Source: an uncultured Bacteriovorax sp. (GTDB lineage: Bacteria > Bdellovibrionota > Bacteriovoracia > Bacteriovoracales > Bacteriovoracaceae). Taken from it: a stretch of DNA of 15,296 nt. The notes beneath the pieces were generated by a model. It saw only the letters and a list, made by a program, of their open reading frames with translations, was not told the DNA's origin and made no database searches. Where the stretch lies: contig CALUDF010000028.1 in NCBI GenBank assembly GCA_943914745.1, positions 1 through 15,296 of the forward strand. The letters run 5' to 3'. The first letter of the stretch is position 1. Each line of letters opens with the position of its first letter. The translations under genes were made by a program, and so were the position numbers. Below are positions 5,210 through 13,211 of this stretch, in pieces.

Positions 5210-6520
5210 ATGGAAATTCGCGACCCCGTTCATGGCTCTATCCACATTCTCGATGAAGAAATCCCCATTATCCGCGATGATTTTTTTCAACGCTTAAGAA
5301 ACATCAAGCAACTGGGTTTTTCTGAATATGTCTTTCCGGGGGCCACCCACACGAGGTTCATTCACTCCATCGGTGTCATGAACATCGCTTCCAGCGCCTT
5401 TGACAGGCTTTTTAAAAACCGCCTGCAAGACAAAAACATCCAGAGGCTCAAAGAGACATTCAAACTCGCTTGTCTTCTGCACGACGTGGGCCACGCTCCT
5501 CTTTCCCACTCGACCGAGACGGTAATGCCAAAGCTCTCAGAGCTCTATATTCCCAAGGATTTCCTTTCTTTAAAAGATCAAAAAAATGACCGCCAGGCCA
5601 CTCATGAAGACTACACAATCAAGTCGATTGTCGATAGCTCTTTTGCCGGGTCGTTCTCCCTGGTTGAAAAAAAATTCGGTGTCCAGAGAAAACATATCGC
5701 AGACCTCATCACCGGACACACCAGTGATCCTGATTATTTCAAAGTCGAGGGAGTTAACTACTTCCCCATTCTTTCACAGCTAGTTTCCAGCGAACTCGAC
5801 TGCGACCGCATGGACTATCTTCTGCGCGACAGTTATTTCTGTGGCGTAAGTTATGGCTCATATGACCTGGACTGGATGCTCGACAATCTTGAAGTCTGTA
5901 TCGAAAACGACATGGCCTACCTGGGAATTAATGAAAGGGCCGTAGTCACTTTCGATGATTTTCTTTTATCCCGCTACCACATGTTCATCATGGTTTACTT
6001 TCATTACCGCGCTGTCTGCCTAGAGCAACTTCTTTACAAGTACTTCAAGACTTCACCTACCGAGTATGTGATTCCAGCGAGCATTGAAGAGTATATCGAG
6101 CACGATGACCAGTTCCTGATGAAGGTCTTGAGAAAATCAAAAAACAAATACGCTGAAGCTGTGGTGAAAAACCAGGTTCCACAAAAAATCTTCGAGTCTT
6201 TTAACGACAAACAAGAAAAGCAATTAACTGAAATCCTCAATTACCTCGCCCAAGAAAATATCGAATTCATCAGAAGCTCTTCGAGTGGGCGCCTTTCTAA
6301 ATACTATGTAGATGAAACGAGTACGTCTAAGTATCCGATGAAAGTTGTCAGAAAACTTTTTGGAAGTGACCAGAAAATCATTTTCGACATCAATGAAGCC
6401 ACCGATCTCTTTACTAAGTTTTCTAAATCCCATGCAGTCAACCGCTTACACTGTGATTTTGAAACCCTGAGCCCTGCTCAACAAAAGAGAATCCTGGAGC
6501 TTATCCACGCCTCAAGATAA
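5210..6520 (+). CDS. HD-domain phosphohydrolase, dNTPase/SAMHD1-like (COG1078 type)
   Basis: Metal-dependent HD-family hydrolases of this type (436 residues, opening IRDPVHGSIHI) include dNTP triphosphohydrolases and relate to SAMHD1 and B. subtilis YwfO. Metal ligands are visible in order: H52 in TRFIHS, H91-D92 in LLHDVGHAPLSHS, and an Asp in ELDCDRMDYLLRD (195-207). H100 and H132 in ATHEDY lie where the family has further active-site residues. The C-terminal third (about 290-436) is a helical region typical of the family with no motif I can assign. The substrate cannot be read from sequence; dNTPs are the best-supported guess. It starts 8 nt after the glutaredoxin stop with AAGGA overlapping that stop, so the two form an operon. 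Glutaredoxin supports dNTP synthesis and this enzyme may degrade dNTPs, so a nucleotide-pool link is a reasonable inference. Confidence 0.88.
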   Translation: MEIRDPVHGSIHILDEEIPIIRDDFFQRLRNIKQLGFSEYVFPGATHTRFIHSIGVMNIASSAFDRLFKNRLQDKNIQRLKETFKLACLLHDVGHAPLSHSTETVMPKLSELYIPKDFLSLKDQKNDRQATHEDYTIKSIVDSSFAGSFSLVEKKFGVQRKHIADLITGHTSDPDYFKVEGVNYFPILSQLVSSELDCDRMDYLLRDSYFCGVSYGSYDLDWMLDNLEVCIENDMAYLGINERAVVTFDDFLLSRYHMFIMVYFHYRAVCLEQLLYKYFKTSPTEYVIPASIEEYIEHDDQFLMKVLRKSKNKYAEAVVKNQVPQKIFESFNDKQEKQLTEILNYLAQENIEFIRSSSSGRLSKYYVDETSTSKYPMKVVRKLFGSDQKIIFDINEATDLFTKFSKSHAVNRLHCDFETLSPAQQKRILELIHASR

Positions 6521-6610
6521 TAGAAAATAAGAGAAGCTTTTGCCCTCTCTCCCAAAGTCGTGGTCTTCCCCTGTAGAATGGAGGGAGGATCACACTAGAA
6601 GGAGTCGACT

Positions 6611-7123
6611 GTGGATTTAAAAAGCTTTCAGATGCTCGAATTTATCAATTCAAGATTAAACAACATTGAAAAGAACATTTCCCGCATTGATGAAAAATTG
6701 GACTTCTCCATCACTCTTCAAAGAAACCACCTGGTCCGCGTGAAAAACGGCGAGGAAATCGACGACCACATGATCCTCATGGGAAGACCTTATAACGATA
6801 TCACTCCCCAAAGAGCATGGAGCATTTACAATAATCCCAATATCGATTTTTTTGTTCTGGATGTAACCGCTAAAACATTTAAGGGAACAAGACTTGATGA
6901 GGCTGTCCATATTCCAATAGAAGAGCTTCACGTGCGCTTTTCTGAAATTCCAAGCAAGACCGTTCCTATTTTAGTTATTTCTGAAAACGGACTGCGCTCT
7001 ATTTCTGCCTGTGAGATCCTGGTGAAAAAAGGATTTTTCAACATCAACAACATTTCTGGTGGGTATGAATTCTGGCCAGGAAAATCAGACTCCAGCATCA
7101 CTAAAGGCGACGCCGAAGTCTAA
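6611..7123 (+). CDS. Rhodanese-fold protein lacking the catalytic cysteine
   Basis: This 170-residue protein has an N-terminal helical segment (about 1-40, likely coiled coil: FINSRLNNIEKNISRIDEKLDF). A single rhodanese-like domain (about 60-158) follows. Recognisable are DITPQRAWSI, FFVLDVTAKTF, the VHIPIEEL turn, the active-site loop region ISENGLRS and the closing ISGGYEFWPG. In active sulfurtransferases the loop begins with Cys (CxxGxRS); here that position is Ser124 (TCT at 6980-6982). Sulfur transfer through a persulfide is therefore not expected, and a binding or regulatory role is more likely. The family contains many such inactive members. The start is GTG with AAGGAG 6 nt upstream. 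It lies 90 nt after the HD gene and converges on feoB with 11 nt between stop codons. No clear promoter or terminator is visible in either gap. Confidence 0.85.
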   Translation: MDLKSFQMLEFINSRLNNIEKNISRIDEKLDFSITLQRNHLVRVKNGEEIDDHMILMGRPYNDITPQRAWSIYNNPNIDFFVLDVTAKTFKGTRLDEAVHIPIEELHVRFSEIPSKTVPILVISENGLRSISACEILVKKGFFNINNISGGYEFWPGKSDSSITKGDAEV

Positions 7124-7134
7124 TTCGTAAATAA

Positions 7135-9093
7135 TTATTTGAGTACGTGATAAGCAATGGTCGCACCGATGTAGCCCAAGGCCCCCATATACGCGAACAT
7201 GAACATTGGGTATTTCCATCCCCCCATCTCTCTTCTTAAAATGGCGAGTGTGCTGATGCACTGAAGAGCAAAGACGAAGAAAATAAGAAGACTCCAGGCG
7301 ACCGCCTCATTAAAGACGGGCTCTCCCGTAACCGGGTTTATTTCTGATTTTAATCTCTCTCTTAAGCTTGAAGACTCTTCGTCTACATCTCCCAAGGCAT
7401 AAACAGTTCCAAGTGTTGAGACGAAAAGCTCGCGGGCACCAAAGGCCACTAGAACCCCTACTCCCATTTTCCAGTTCATTCCCATTGGCTCAAGAGCTGG
7501 CTCCATAAATTTTCCGGCCTGCCCTAGGTATGATGTCTCAAGCGTAAGCGACGCCACCTCTTCCGGGGATTTTCCAACTGTCTCTCCTTCACTTAAACCA
7601 GGAAAAGTTGAGAGGGCCCAGATTAAAATCGAGAGTCCCAAGATCACGGTTCCCGCTTTCTTTAAAAATACTTTCCCCTTTCTATAAGCTTGTTTGAAAG
7701 CAAATTTATAAGAAGGCTTCTCGTAATGAGGAAGGTCGATAATAAAGTTACTCGTCTCCCCTTTATAGATTGTTAATCTGAAAATTTTAGCGATGATGAG
7801 GGCCATGATACTTCCTAAGAAATAGAGGAAGAAAAAGGCCAGAGCCTGAGAGTTTAAAAATCCCAGGTAAGTCTTACTTGGGATAAACGTTCCAATTAAA
7901 AGAACATAAACAGGAAGTCTCGCACTGCAAGTGATAAGAGGAATCGTCATAACCGTGCAAGCTCTCTCCTTGTGATCTGGAATACTTCTTGCTGCCATGA
8001 TCGCGGGAATGGCGCAGGCAAAACCAGACATATAAGGAAGAAAGGCCTTTCCGTTTAATCCAAAAACTCCCATGACTTTATCAGTTAAAACAGCGGCCCT
8101 TGAAATGTAGCCCGACTGCTCAAGTAAGCTCAAAAGAAAAAAGAGAATCACGATTTGTGGAAGGAAGACGACAACTCCTCCAACTCCGGCAAAAATTCCG
8201 TCGATCACGACACTTCTAATAAGACCTTCCGGCAGAAGTGGAGAAACTAAATCCCCTAGGGCCGCAACCCCGGCTTCAGAGAGATCCATAATGGGGCCAG
8301 CCCAAGAGTAGATGGCATGAAAAATAAGATAGAAGATCGCAATAAAAATCAAACTTCCCCAAAATTTATTCAGGACTATGGCATCGATTTTCTCTGTGAG
8401 TTTTGTTTTGTTCGTCGAGTGAGAGTATATGCCGTTGATAATGTCACGGGCCTCTGACTGGTAAGTCTTCATCGTCTTAACGACGTCCTGAATATCAACT
8501 TCATCCAGGTGCTCACTGCCATTTAACTCAGGCAAGTATTGGCGAGAGTCCGCATGAAGCCTGATTTTAGCACTCGCGACTTCAGGGGCCTTCGTATCAA
8601 TGTGGCTTCTGATAAATTTATCCAGTTCCTTCTCATCATCATTAATCGCTGAAATACTCAGCACCGGATAGCCAAGTTTTGCCTCAAGCTTCTTGGCGTG
8701 ATCAGTGGTAAAGAGGAGATGGTCATTCTTGTTGATGATGACGACAATATTTTTGTTTTTTAAAGTGGCCTTAACTGCCAAGAGAAGTGACAGTGAAGCC
8801 TCGAAACGATCTAGGTCTATGATCATCGCGATGGCCTTATACTTGGCCATGTCCTTAATCAAAGAAGTCGTTGTCACCCCCTCATCAAGGCTCGTCGGCA
8901 CCAGGTTATAGACTCCCGGAAGATCCACGACACTGATTTTCTTTTCACTGATTGAGTTTGAAATAAGCTCTGCGCTGGCAGAATCAACCGTGACCCCTGA
9001 GTAGTTGGAAACTTTTCTCAACTGGCCCGTAAGCATGTTAAAGATTGTCGATTTACCAGAATTTGGAAAACCTACAAGTAAGACGTTTTCCAT
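7135..9093 (-). CDS. feoB: Ferrous iron transporter FeoB
   Basis: FeoB imports Fe(II) across the inner membrane using a cytoplasmic GTPase domain. The 652 residues show G1 GFPNSGKS (8-15), the G2 region SNYSGVTVD (29-37), G3 DLPG (57-60), G4 NKND (121-124) and G5 SA (148-149). A helical linker follows, then a C-terminal membrane domain (from about 242) with the two nucleoside-recognition/Gate blocks. The conserved stretch GFACAIPAIMAARSIPDHKERA continues to TCSARLPVYVLLIG. At 652 residues it is shorter than the E. coli protein (773) but within the family range, and it ends in a short hydrophobic tail. The G4 motif is the classic NKxD form rather than the NMxD common in FeoB. The ATG follows GGAGAG inside the end of feoA, with 2 nt between the genes, indicating translational coupling. 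No feoC is present. Confidence 0.96.
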   Translation of the reverse strand: MENVLLVGFPNSGKSTIFNMLTGQLRKVSNYSGVTVDSASAELISNSISEKKISVVDLPGVYNLVPTSLDEGVTTTSLIKDMAKYKAIAMIIDLDRFEASLSLLLAVKATLKNKNIVVIINKNDHLLFTTDHAKKLEAKLGYPVLSISAINDDEKELDKFIRSHIDTKAPEVASAKIRLHADSRQYLPELNGSEHLDEVDIQDVVKTMKTYQSEARDIINGIYSHSTNKTKLTEKIDAIVLNKFWGSLIFIAIFYLIFHAIYSWAGPIMDLSEAGVAALGDLVSPLLPEGLIRSVVIDGIFAGVGGVVVFLPQIVILFFLLSLLEQSGYISRAAVLTDKVMGVFGLNGKAFLPYMSGFACAIPAIMAARSIPDHKERACTVMTIPLITCSARLPVYVLLIGTFIPSKTYLGFLNSQALAFFFLYFLGSIMALIIAKIFRLTIYKGETSNFIIDLPHYEKPSYKFAFKQAYRKGKVFLKKAGTVILGLSILIWALSTFPGLSEGETVGKSPEEVASLTLETSYLGQAGKFMEPALEPMGMNWKMGVGVLVAFGARELFVSTLGTVYALGDVDEESSSLRERLKSEINPVTGEPVFNEAVAWSLLIFFVFALQCISTLAILRREMGGWKYPMFMFAYMGALGYIGATIAYHVLK

Positions 9094-9095
9094 TT

Positions 9096-9335
9096 TTACT
9101 CTCCTGCCTTCTTAACGATGATTTTTTTTGCGTAGTCTTTTCTTAAGGCCAGGAAGTTGAATTCACCATGCTTTAAAGCAATTGGCCCACCAAAAAGGCT
9201 TTTTGATTTTACTTCGACAAAATCTCCGGGAAGAATCCCCAAAGAAATAAATTTGAATTCATAAAGGCTCTCACCTTCATATCCCACGACTTCGACTCTT
9301 GTTCCCACTGGAACATCAGCAAGTGTCATCCCCAT
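9096..9335 (-). CDS. feoA: FeoA, ferrous iron transport accessory protein
   Basis: FeoA is a small cytoplasmic SH3-like protein that partners FeoB in iron(II) uptake. The 79 residues match the family in length and pattern: MTLADVPVGTRVEVVG at the N-terminus, a central FISLGILPGDFVEVKSKSLFGGPIAL, and a C-terminal strand ending KKIIVKKAGE. The start used is the ATG with AGGAAG 4 nt upstream. The ATG two codons later (M3) is equally usable, with 10-nt spacing. It is the first gene of feoAB, with a candidate promoter and two palindromic elements upstream. This suggests iron or regulator control, although no classical Fur box is seen. Confidence 0.93.
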   Translation of the reverse strand: MGMTLADVPVGTRVEVVGYEGESLYEFKFISLGILPGDFVEVKSKSLFGGPIALKHGEFNFLALRKDYAKKIIVKKAGE

Positions 9336-9357
9336 AAAACTTCCTATGGCTTAACGA

Positions 9358-9377
9358 TTATTCCACTATTGGAATAA
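9358..9377. promoter_or_regulatory. Inverted repeat in the feoA leader (candidate operator)
   Basis: TTATTCCA (9358-9365) and TGGAATAA (9370-9377) are perfect 8-bp arms with a 4-nt spacer, located 23 nt before the feoA start. The site lies about 16-35 nt downstream of the predicted transcription start, a typical repressor position. It does not resemble the enterobacterial Fur box. The binding protein is unknown; an iron-responsive regulator or the adjacent MarR protein are candidates. Confidence 0.5.
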
Positions 9378-9399
9378 AAATTTGAATAGACTAACTCGC

Positions 9400-9428
9400 A
9401 TAGTATGCAAACTCAAAGGAAGAATCAA
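9400..9428 (-). promoter_or_regulatory. Candidate promoter for feoAB
   Basis: On the minus strand, TTGATT (-35, plus 9423-9428) and TACTAT (-10, plus 9400-9405) are spaced by exactly 17 nt, each matching 4 of 6 including the key bases. An 11-bp inverted repeat, GCATA-G-TATGC (9398-9408), overlaps the -10 and could be part of an operator. Confidence 0.5.
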
Positions 9429-9449
9429 CAGGAAGTTTGCTGATTTAAC

Positions 9450-9914
9450 TCAGTGGTCCGAAAAGTGCTCGAAAAGTCCTGGTTGAACAAGGAGTTTTGA
9501 ATGAAAATTCTTTAGGATTAACTCGACGCGATTAAGCTCTAAGTCCCCAATAAGATCTGTGTATTTCTTTTCAATCTCTCCAATACATTCAAAGAGGTTG
9601 AGCTTGAATTTAAGACCGTATTCAGTAAGAAAGATATTTTGCTCGCGTTTGTCGTGAGTGTTAAGGCGGCGCTCGATATAGCCACGGCTTTCAAGCTCAT
9701 TGAGGTGAGAAGTCATCGTCTGCTTCTTAAGACCACACCCAGCCCCGATTTCTTTAATAGAAGGTCCGTCGTGCTCGCAGATAAAAAGAAGAACTTCTAA
9801 GAACGATGGTCTTAGGTCAGTAAATCCTCTTGATTGAAGTGAGACAAGGAGTTCTGCTGAGTAAGTTCTGTAAATCTTTTTTACTAAACTTCCGATACTC
9901 GAAACTTTCTTCAT
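9450..9914 (-). CDS. MarR-family transcriptional regulator
   Basis: The 154-residue protein has the MarR winged-helix layout: N-terminal dimer helix (about 1-30), helix-turn-helix (about 50-76; PSIKEIGAGCGLKKQTMTSHLNELESRG), and a wing (about 78-97) carrying the conserved D88/R90 in NTHDKREQ. A C-terminal helix then completes the dimer interface. Such proteins bind palindromic operators as dimers and usually repress themselves and a neighbouring gene in response to a ligand or oxidation. Cys46, Cys60 and Cys110 could allow redox sensing, but this is speculation. A perfect palindrome 22 nt upstream of the start suggests autoregulation. The ATG has only a weak ribosome-binding site (CGGACG). 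It lies 114 nt upstream of feoA on the same strand, so control of iron uptake is plausible but unproven. Confidence 0.9.
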   Translation of the reverse strand: MKKVSSIGSLVKKIYRTYSAELLVSLQSRGFTDLRPSFLEVLLFICEHDGPSIKEIGAGCGLKKQTMTSHLNELESRGYIERRLNTHDKREQNIFLTEYGLKFKLNLFECIGEIEKKYTDLIGDLELNRVELILKNFHSKLLVQPGLFEHFSDH

Positions 9915-9936
9915 GAAACGTCCGTAGGTTGATGGT

Positions 9937-9961
9937 TTTTAGTCTCTTACTGAGACTAAAA
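9937..9961. promoter_or_regulatory. Perfect 10-bp-arm palindrome upstream of the MarR gene (candidate operator)
   Basis: TTTTAGTCTC (9937-9946) and GAGACTAAAA (9952-9961) are perfect arms with a 5-nt spacer. On both strands the stem is followed by A rather than T, so it is not an intrinsic terminator of rodA. AT-rich palindromes of this size just before a marR-like gene are typical autoregulatory operators. Confidence 0.6.
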
Positions 9962-10026
9962 TAGTTTCCCACGAAGATTCCATTAGAGTCAAGTCTTGAG
10001 ATCGTACTAATTTCAAATGACAGACT

Positions 10027-11133
10027 TTAGAATAAATTTCTCGCATTACTGATAGATGTAACCACGCCGCAGCACACACCGAATGTCAGCAGGTTTGATC
10101 CCCCGTATGACATGAGTGGGAGTGGAATACCTACAATGGGCATGAGCCCCGAAACCATGCTCATGTTAACGATGGTGTGCCAGAAGAAAATCCCAAGCAC
10201 TCCTACGACGACAATGGAGTCAAACATCTTATTGACGTTGGAAGCAAGCCACAACAAACGGTAAAAGAGTGCCAGATAAAGAGCAATTAAAAAGACTGCT
10301 CCTACAAAACCATGCTCTTCATTGAAGATCGCAAAAATAAAGTCGGTGTGATTTTCTGGAAGATAGTTAAGCGCCCCTTGAGAAGACTGGCGGAAGCCTT
10401 TTCCAAAAAACTGACCAGAACCAATAGCAATTTTCGATTGGATGGCGTTGTAACCAGAACCCTTGGCATCAAACTCTGGGTCAAGAAACGTGATGATCCT
10501 TTTTTTCTGGTATTCGCGAAGACCGAAATTGTACATGACGGTTCCACTGACAAGGCCAATGATCCCGATGATCATGATCGTTTTCCACTTTAGTTTTCTA
10601 TAAAACGTAATGGTAAAGAAGATAAAGAGAGTTAACATCCCCGTTCCAAGATCGGGTTGGATGATAACCATGAAGGCCGGAAAAAAAGTCAGCAAGAAAG
10701 GAACGATGAGCTCTTTAAAACCAGTTTCCTGCTCAGGTGAAGCTTTAGAATACCAACGTGCCAAGACGAGAACGACGGACATCTTAACGATTTCCGAAGG
10801 CTGAAACTTAATCCCGGCGATATTAATCCAGCGCTGTCCTCCCAGGGCCGAGTGACCCACGATAAGAACCATCACCAGAAGCATGATACAAAGTAGGTAA
10901 GAAGGATAAGAGAGGCGGTAGAAATTTTTTGGTTGAATAAAACTCACACCAATTCCCACCATCCAAGAAAGACAAAACCACATCAATTGGGTTTTATAAA
11001 TTCCTTGCTCCGGACCAACACCATGAGAGTGGGTGGCCGAATAAAGGTTTAAGATACCAATAATAAAAATCGCGGTACAAATACCAAAGAACGAATAATC
11101 ATAGCGCTTGAGTTCTTCTCTAAAATTAATCAT
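10027..11133 (-). CDS. rodA: Rod-shape glycosyltransferase RodA
   Basis: This SEDS-family peptidoglycan polymerase extends glycan strands from lipid II in the elongasome together with PBP2. The 368 residues are hydrophobic throughout, with about ten membrane helices. Signature segments are LGGQRWINI (W102) followed by FQPSEIVKMSVVLVLARW, then IQPDLGTG (158-164) and YLPENHTDFIFA with the catalytic Asp (D264). The C-terminal block spans NMSMVSGLMPIVGIPLPLMSYGG. All are complete. Its ATG overlaps the PBP2 stop by one base (TAATG), with GGAGAG just upstream inside that gene, so it is translationally coupled to its partner. It is the last gene of the operon. No clear terminator follows before the MarR gene. 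FtsW is the close paralogue, but the pairing with a PBP2 and mreCD favours RodA. Confidence 0.96.
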   Translation of the reverse strand: MINFREELKRYDYSFFGICTAIFIIGILNLYSATHSHGVGPEQGIYKTQLMWFCLSWMVGIGVSFIQPKNFYRLSYPSYLLCIMLLVMVLIVGHSALGGQRWINIAGIKFQPSEIVKMSVVLVLARWYSKASPEQETGFKELIVPFLLTFFPAFMVIIQPDLGTGMLTLFIFFTITFYRKLKWKTIMIIGIIGLVSGTVMYNFGLREYQKKRIITFLDPEFDAKGSGYNAIQSKIAIGSGQFFGKGFRQSSQGALNYLPENHTDFIFAIFNEEHGFVGAVFLIALYLALFYRLLWLASNVNKMFDSIVVVGVLGIFFWHTIVNMSMVSGLMPIVGIPLPLMSYGGSNLLTFGVCCGVVTSISNARNLF

Positions 11134-13211
11134 TACTCTCCATCCGTTCCCGCCGCACCTTCTTTTTTAGGCAATTCGATAGGGGCGCGTTTTCCATCTT
11201 TCGTTAATACGTAGTTGCGAACCAAGACTCCCTGTTCATCATAAAAGTCTACCGGGTTAGTTTCCGGGACCATCGGGAAAGGGTTCACTCTGTTGTCTTC
11301 TATCGACTCTTCATAAGTCATTTTATCTTCAGCAAGAAGTTTTTCCTGATATTTCGGGTAGTATTTGTTCATGTAAGCAGAAACCATCGCTCTTGCCACA
11401 GGTCCAGCTGCCGATCCCCCGTGACATCCGTGCTCTACGACAACCGAGACGGCAATCTTAGGATTTACACTTGGAGCATAGGCCGTGAATAATCCGTGGT
11501 GGCGGAATCTGTATTCTTGGTTTTCACACTTGCTGAAAATTTTGTCTGCTGAGAAACTGATAACCTGGGCCGTTCCCGTTTTACCAGACATCTGAATACC
11601 CACACCTTTTTGCGAGTAAGCCGTTCCTCCCGGAATGTTAACTACGTCAAAAAGCGCGCGCTTTGTAAGGTCCAGAGTCTTTTTTGAGATTTTAAATTCA
11701 TTCATTAACTCAGGCTCAAATCTCTTTAGGACTTGCCCAGTATTGGAGAAAACTTCTTTAACGACATGCGGTCGATAGAGTTTTCCTTCATTGGCAAGGG
11801 TCGAGTAGAACATCGCAAGCTGGAGTGGAGTCGTGTTGACAAATGACTGACCGATAACACAAGAGAGAGTCTCCCCTTTCTGCCATTCGATACCAGTGCG
11901 TTTTTTCTTCCATTCTTTATTCGGGATAAGACCTGATGTTTCGCGCGGAAGAATGATTCCCGATCTCTGCCCCATTCCAAACATCGTCGCATATTTATAG
12001 ATGACGTCGATGTCGATTTTATTTCCGATCGTATAGTAGAAAACGTCACATGAAGTCTGAAGCGCCTTGATGACGTCGACCACTCCATGCCCTTCTTTTT
12101 TCCAGCAGTGGAAAACCCTTCCTCCCATCCTGTAACCACCAGTACAAACAACTTTCGTGTTTTCGTTGATGATCCCCTCTTCCAGAGCGGCGATGTGAGT
12201 GAGTGTTTTAAAAGTTGATCCAGGAGAATAATGCTCTTGGATTGTTCTGTCTCTCAAGGGGCGTTTTTCATCCATGACGAGACCACCCCAGTAGTTAGAG
12301 GTAAGACCTGTCGAGAAATTCCCCGGGTCATAGGCCGGGCGAGAAACCATGGCAATAACTTCACCTGTTTCAACGTCGAGAGCAACAGCTGCTCCATCCT
12401 TCCCATCGAGAGCATGATAAGCTGCGAGCTGGACATCGCGGTCAATTGTTAGGCGAACGTTCTTTCCTGGTTCTGCTTGTTTATTTTCAATTCCTGAATA
12501 AAGGTCATCGGAACTTACGTGTCTGCGCGCGCGCCCTCTGGCATCAACTTCCATGAACTGATAGCCGTCCTGACCTCTGATTTCCAAATCAAACTGCTGC
12601 TCGATTCCCGCTTGCCCGATGAAGTCACCTTGTTTGTAATCGTACTTATCTCGCTCGCGCAGTTTCGGAAGTTTTTCCTGTGAGATTTCTGAAATGTATC
12701 CCAGTAAGTGAGCGCCCGCATCGCGGTCAGTGTACTCGCGAGAGATGAATGTTTCCACCGAAACACCAGGAAGTCTCGCCGATTCCGTTTCAATGATCGC
12801 CACTTCTCTTCTTGAGATATTCTTCTTAATGACAACCGGGATGTACTTTGCTTGCCCTTGGTAACGTCTTAGAATTTTTTTAATTGAATCTGGAGTGGTC
12901 TCCAGGATTTGGGCCAGATAAGCAACAGTCTCATCCGAGCTCTCCAGATACTGAGGAGTCACGACGGCATCAAAGCGTGGAACGTTATGGGTAAGAAGGA
13001 CATTATTGCGCGAGAAAATCATCCCGCGTGGAGCGCGGACGACGTCTTTTCTCAAACGGTTTTCCAATGAGTAATTAAAGAACTGCTTTCCGCGGTAAAT
13101 CTGCAAGTACCACAAGCGAGACAAAAGAATCGCGAAAGCTATAACAATGATATTAAATAATAAATCTGCTCTTTCCTGGTGGGATTTGACCAGATCGTCT
13201 TCACCGAACAT
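11133..13211 (-). CDS. mrdA: Penicillin-binding protein 2 (peptidoglycan DD-transpeptidase)
   Basis: PBP2 crosslinks peptidoglycan during lateral wall growth and activates RodA. The 692 residues show a short cytoplasmic N-terminus and one membrane anchor (about 16-38). A non-catalytic pedestal domain (about 50-240) contains APRGMIFSRN, and the transpeptidase domain (about 250-612) carries all three motifs. These are S332-TFK (catalytic Ser), SCD (387-389) and KTG (544-546). The protein is longer than E. coli PBP2 (633) by a charged, proline-rich periplasmic tail (about 625-692) after the catalytic domain. The ATG overlaps the mreD stop by one base (TAATG), with AAGG upstream. The class B architecture and the rodA neighbour distinguish it from the division enzyme FtsI. 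Confidence 0.96.
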   Translation of the reverse strand: MFGEDDLVKSHQERADLLFNIIVIAFAILLSRLWYLQIYRGKQFFNYSLENRLRKDVVRAPRGMIFSRNNVLLTHNVPRFDAVVTPQYLESSDETVAYLAQILETTPDSIKKILRRYQGQAKYIPVVIKKNISRREVAIIETESARLPGVSVETFISREYTDRDAGAHLLGYISEISQEKLPKLRERDKYDYKQGDFIGQAGIEQQFDLEIRGQDGYQFMEVDARGRARRHVSSDDLYSGIENKQAEPGKNVRLTIDRDVQLAAYHALDGKDGAAVALDVETGEVIAMVSRPAYDPGNFSTGLTSNYWGGLVMDEKRPLRDRTIQEHYSPGSTFKTLTHIAALEEGIINENTKVVCTGGYRMGGRVFHCWKKEGHGVVDVIKALQTSCDVFYYTIGNKIDIDVIYKYATMFGMGQRSGIILPRETSGLIPNKEWKKKRTGIEWQKGETLSCVIGQSFVNTTPLQLAMFYSTLANEGKLYRPHVVKEVFSNTGQVLKRFEPELMNEFKISKKTLDLTKRALFDVVNIPGGTAYSQKGVGIQMSGKTGTAQVISFSADKIFSKCENQEYRFRHHGLFTAYAPSVNPKIAVSVVVEHGCHGGSAAGPVARAMVSAYMNKYYPKYQEKLLAEDKMTYEESIEDNRVNPFPMVPETNPVDFYDEQGVLVRNYVLTKDGKRAPIELPKKEGAAGTDGE

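Noticed and set aside
6540..6579. TTGCCC and TAGAAT as a promoter for the rhodanese-like gene
   Set aside because: The spacing is 28 nt, far outside the 16-19 range, and no better -35 is found.
7129..7140. 12-bp palindrome AAATAATTATTT between the rhodanese and feoB stops as a bidirectional terminator
   Set aside because: It is all A/T with no stable stem or loop, and it overlaps the feoB stop codon. It is probably incidental to AT-rich DNA.
9991..10027. AAGTCT/AGACTT as a rodA terminator
   Set aside because: It has only 6-bp arms with a loop of about 25 nt and no T-run on the minus strand.
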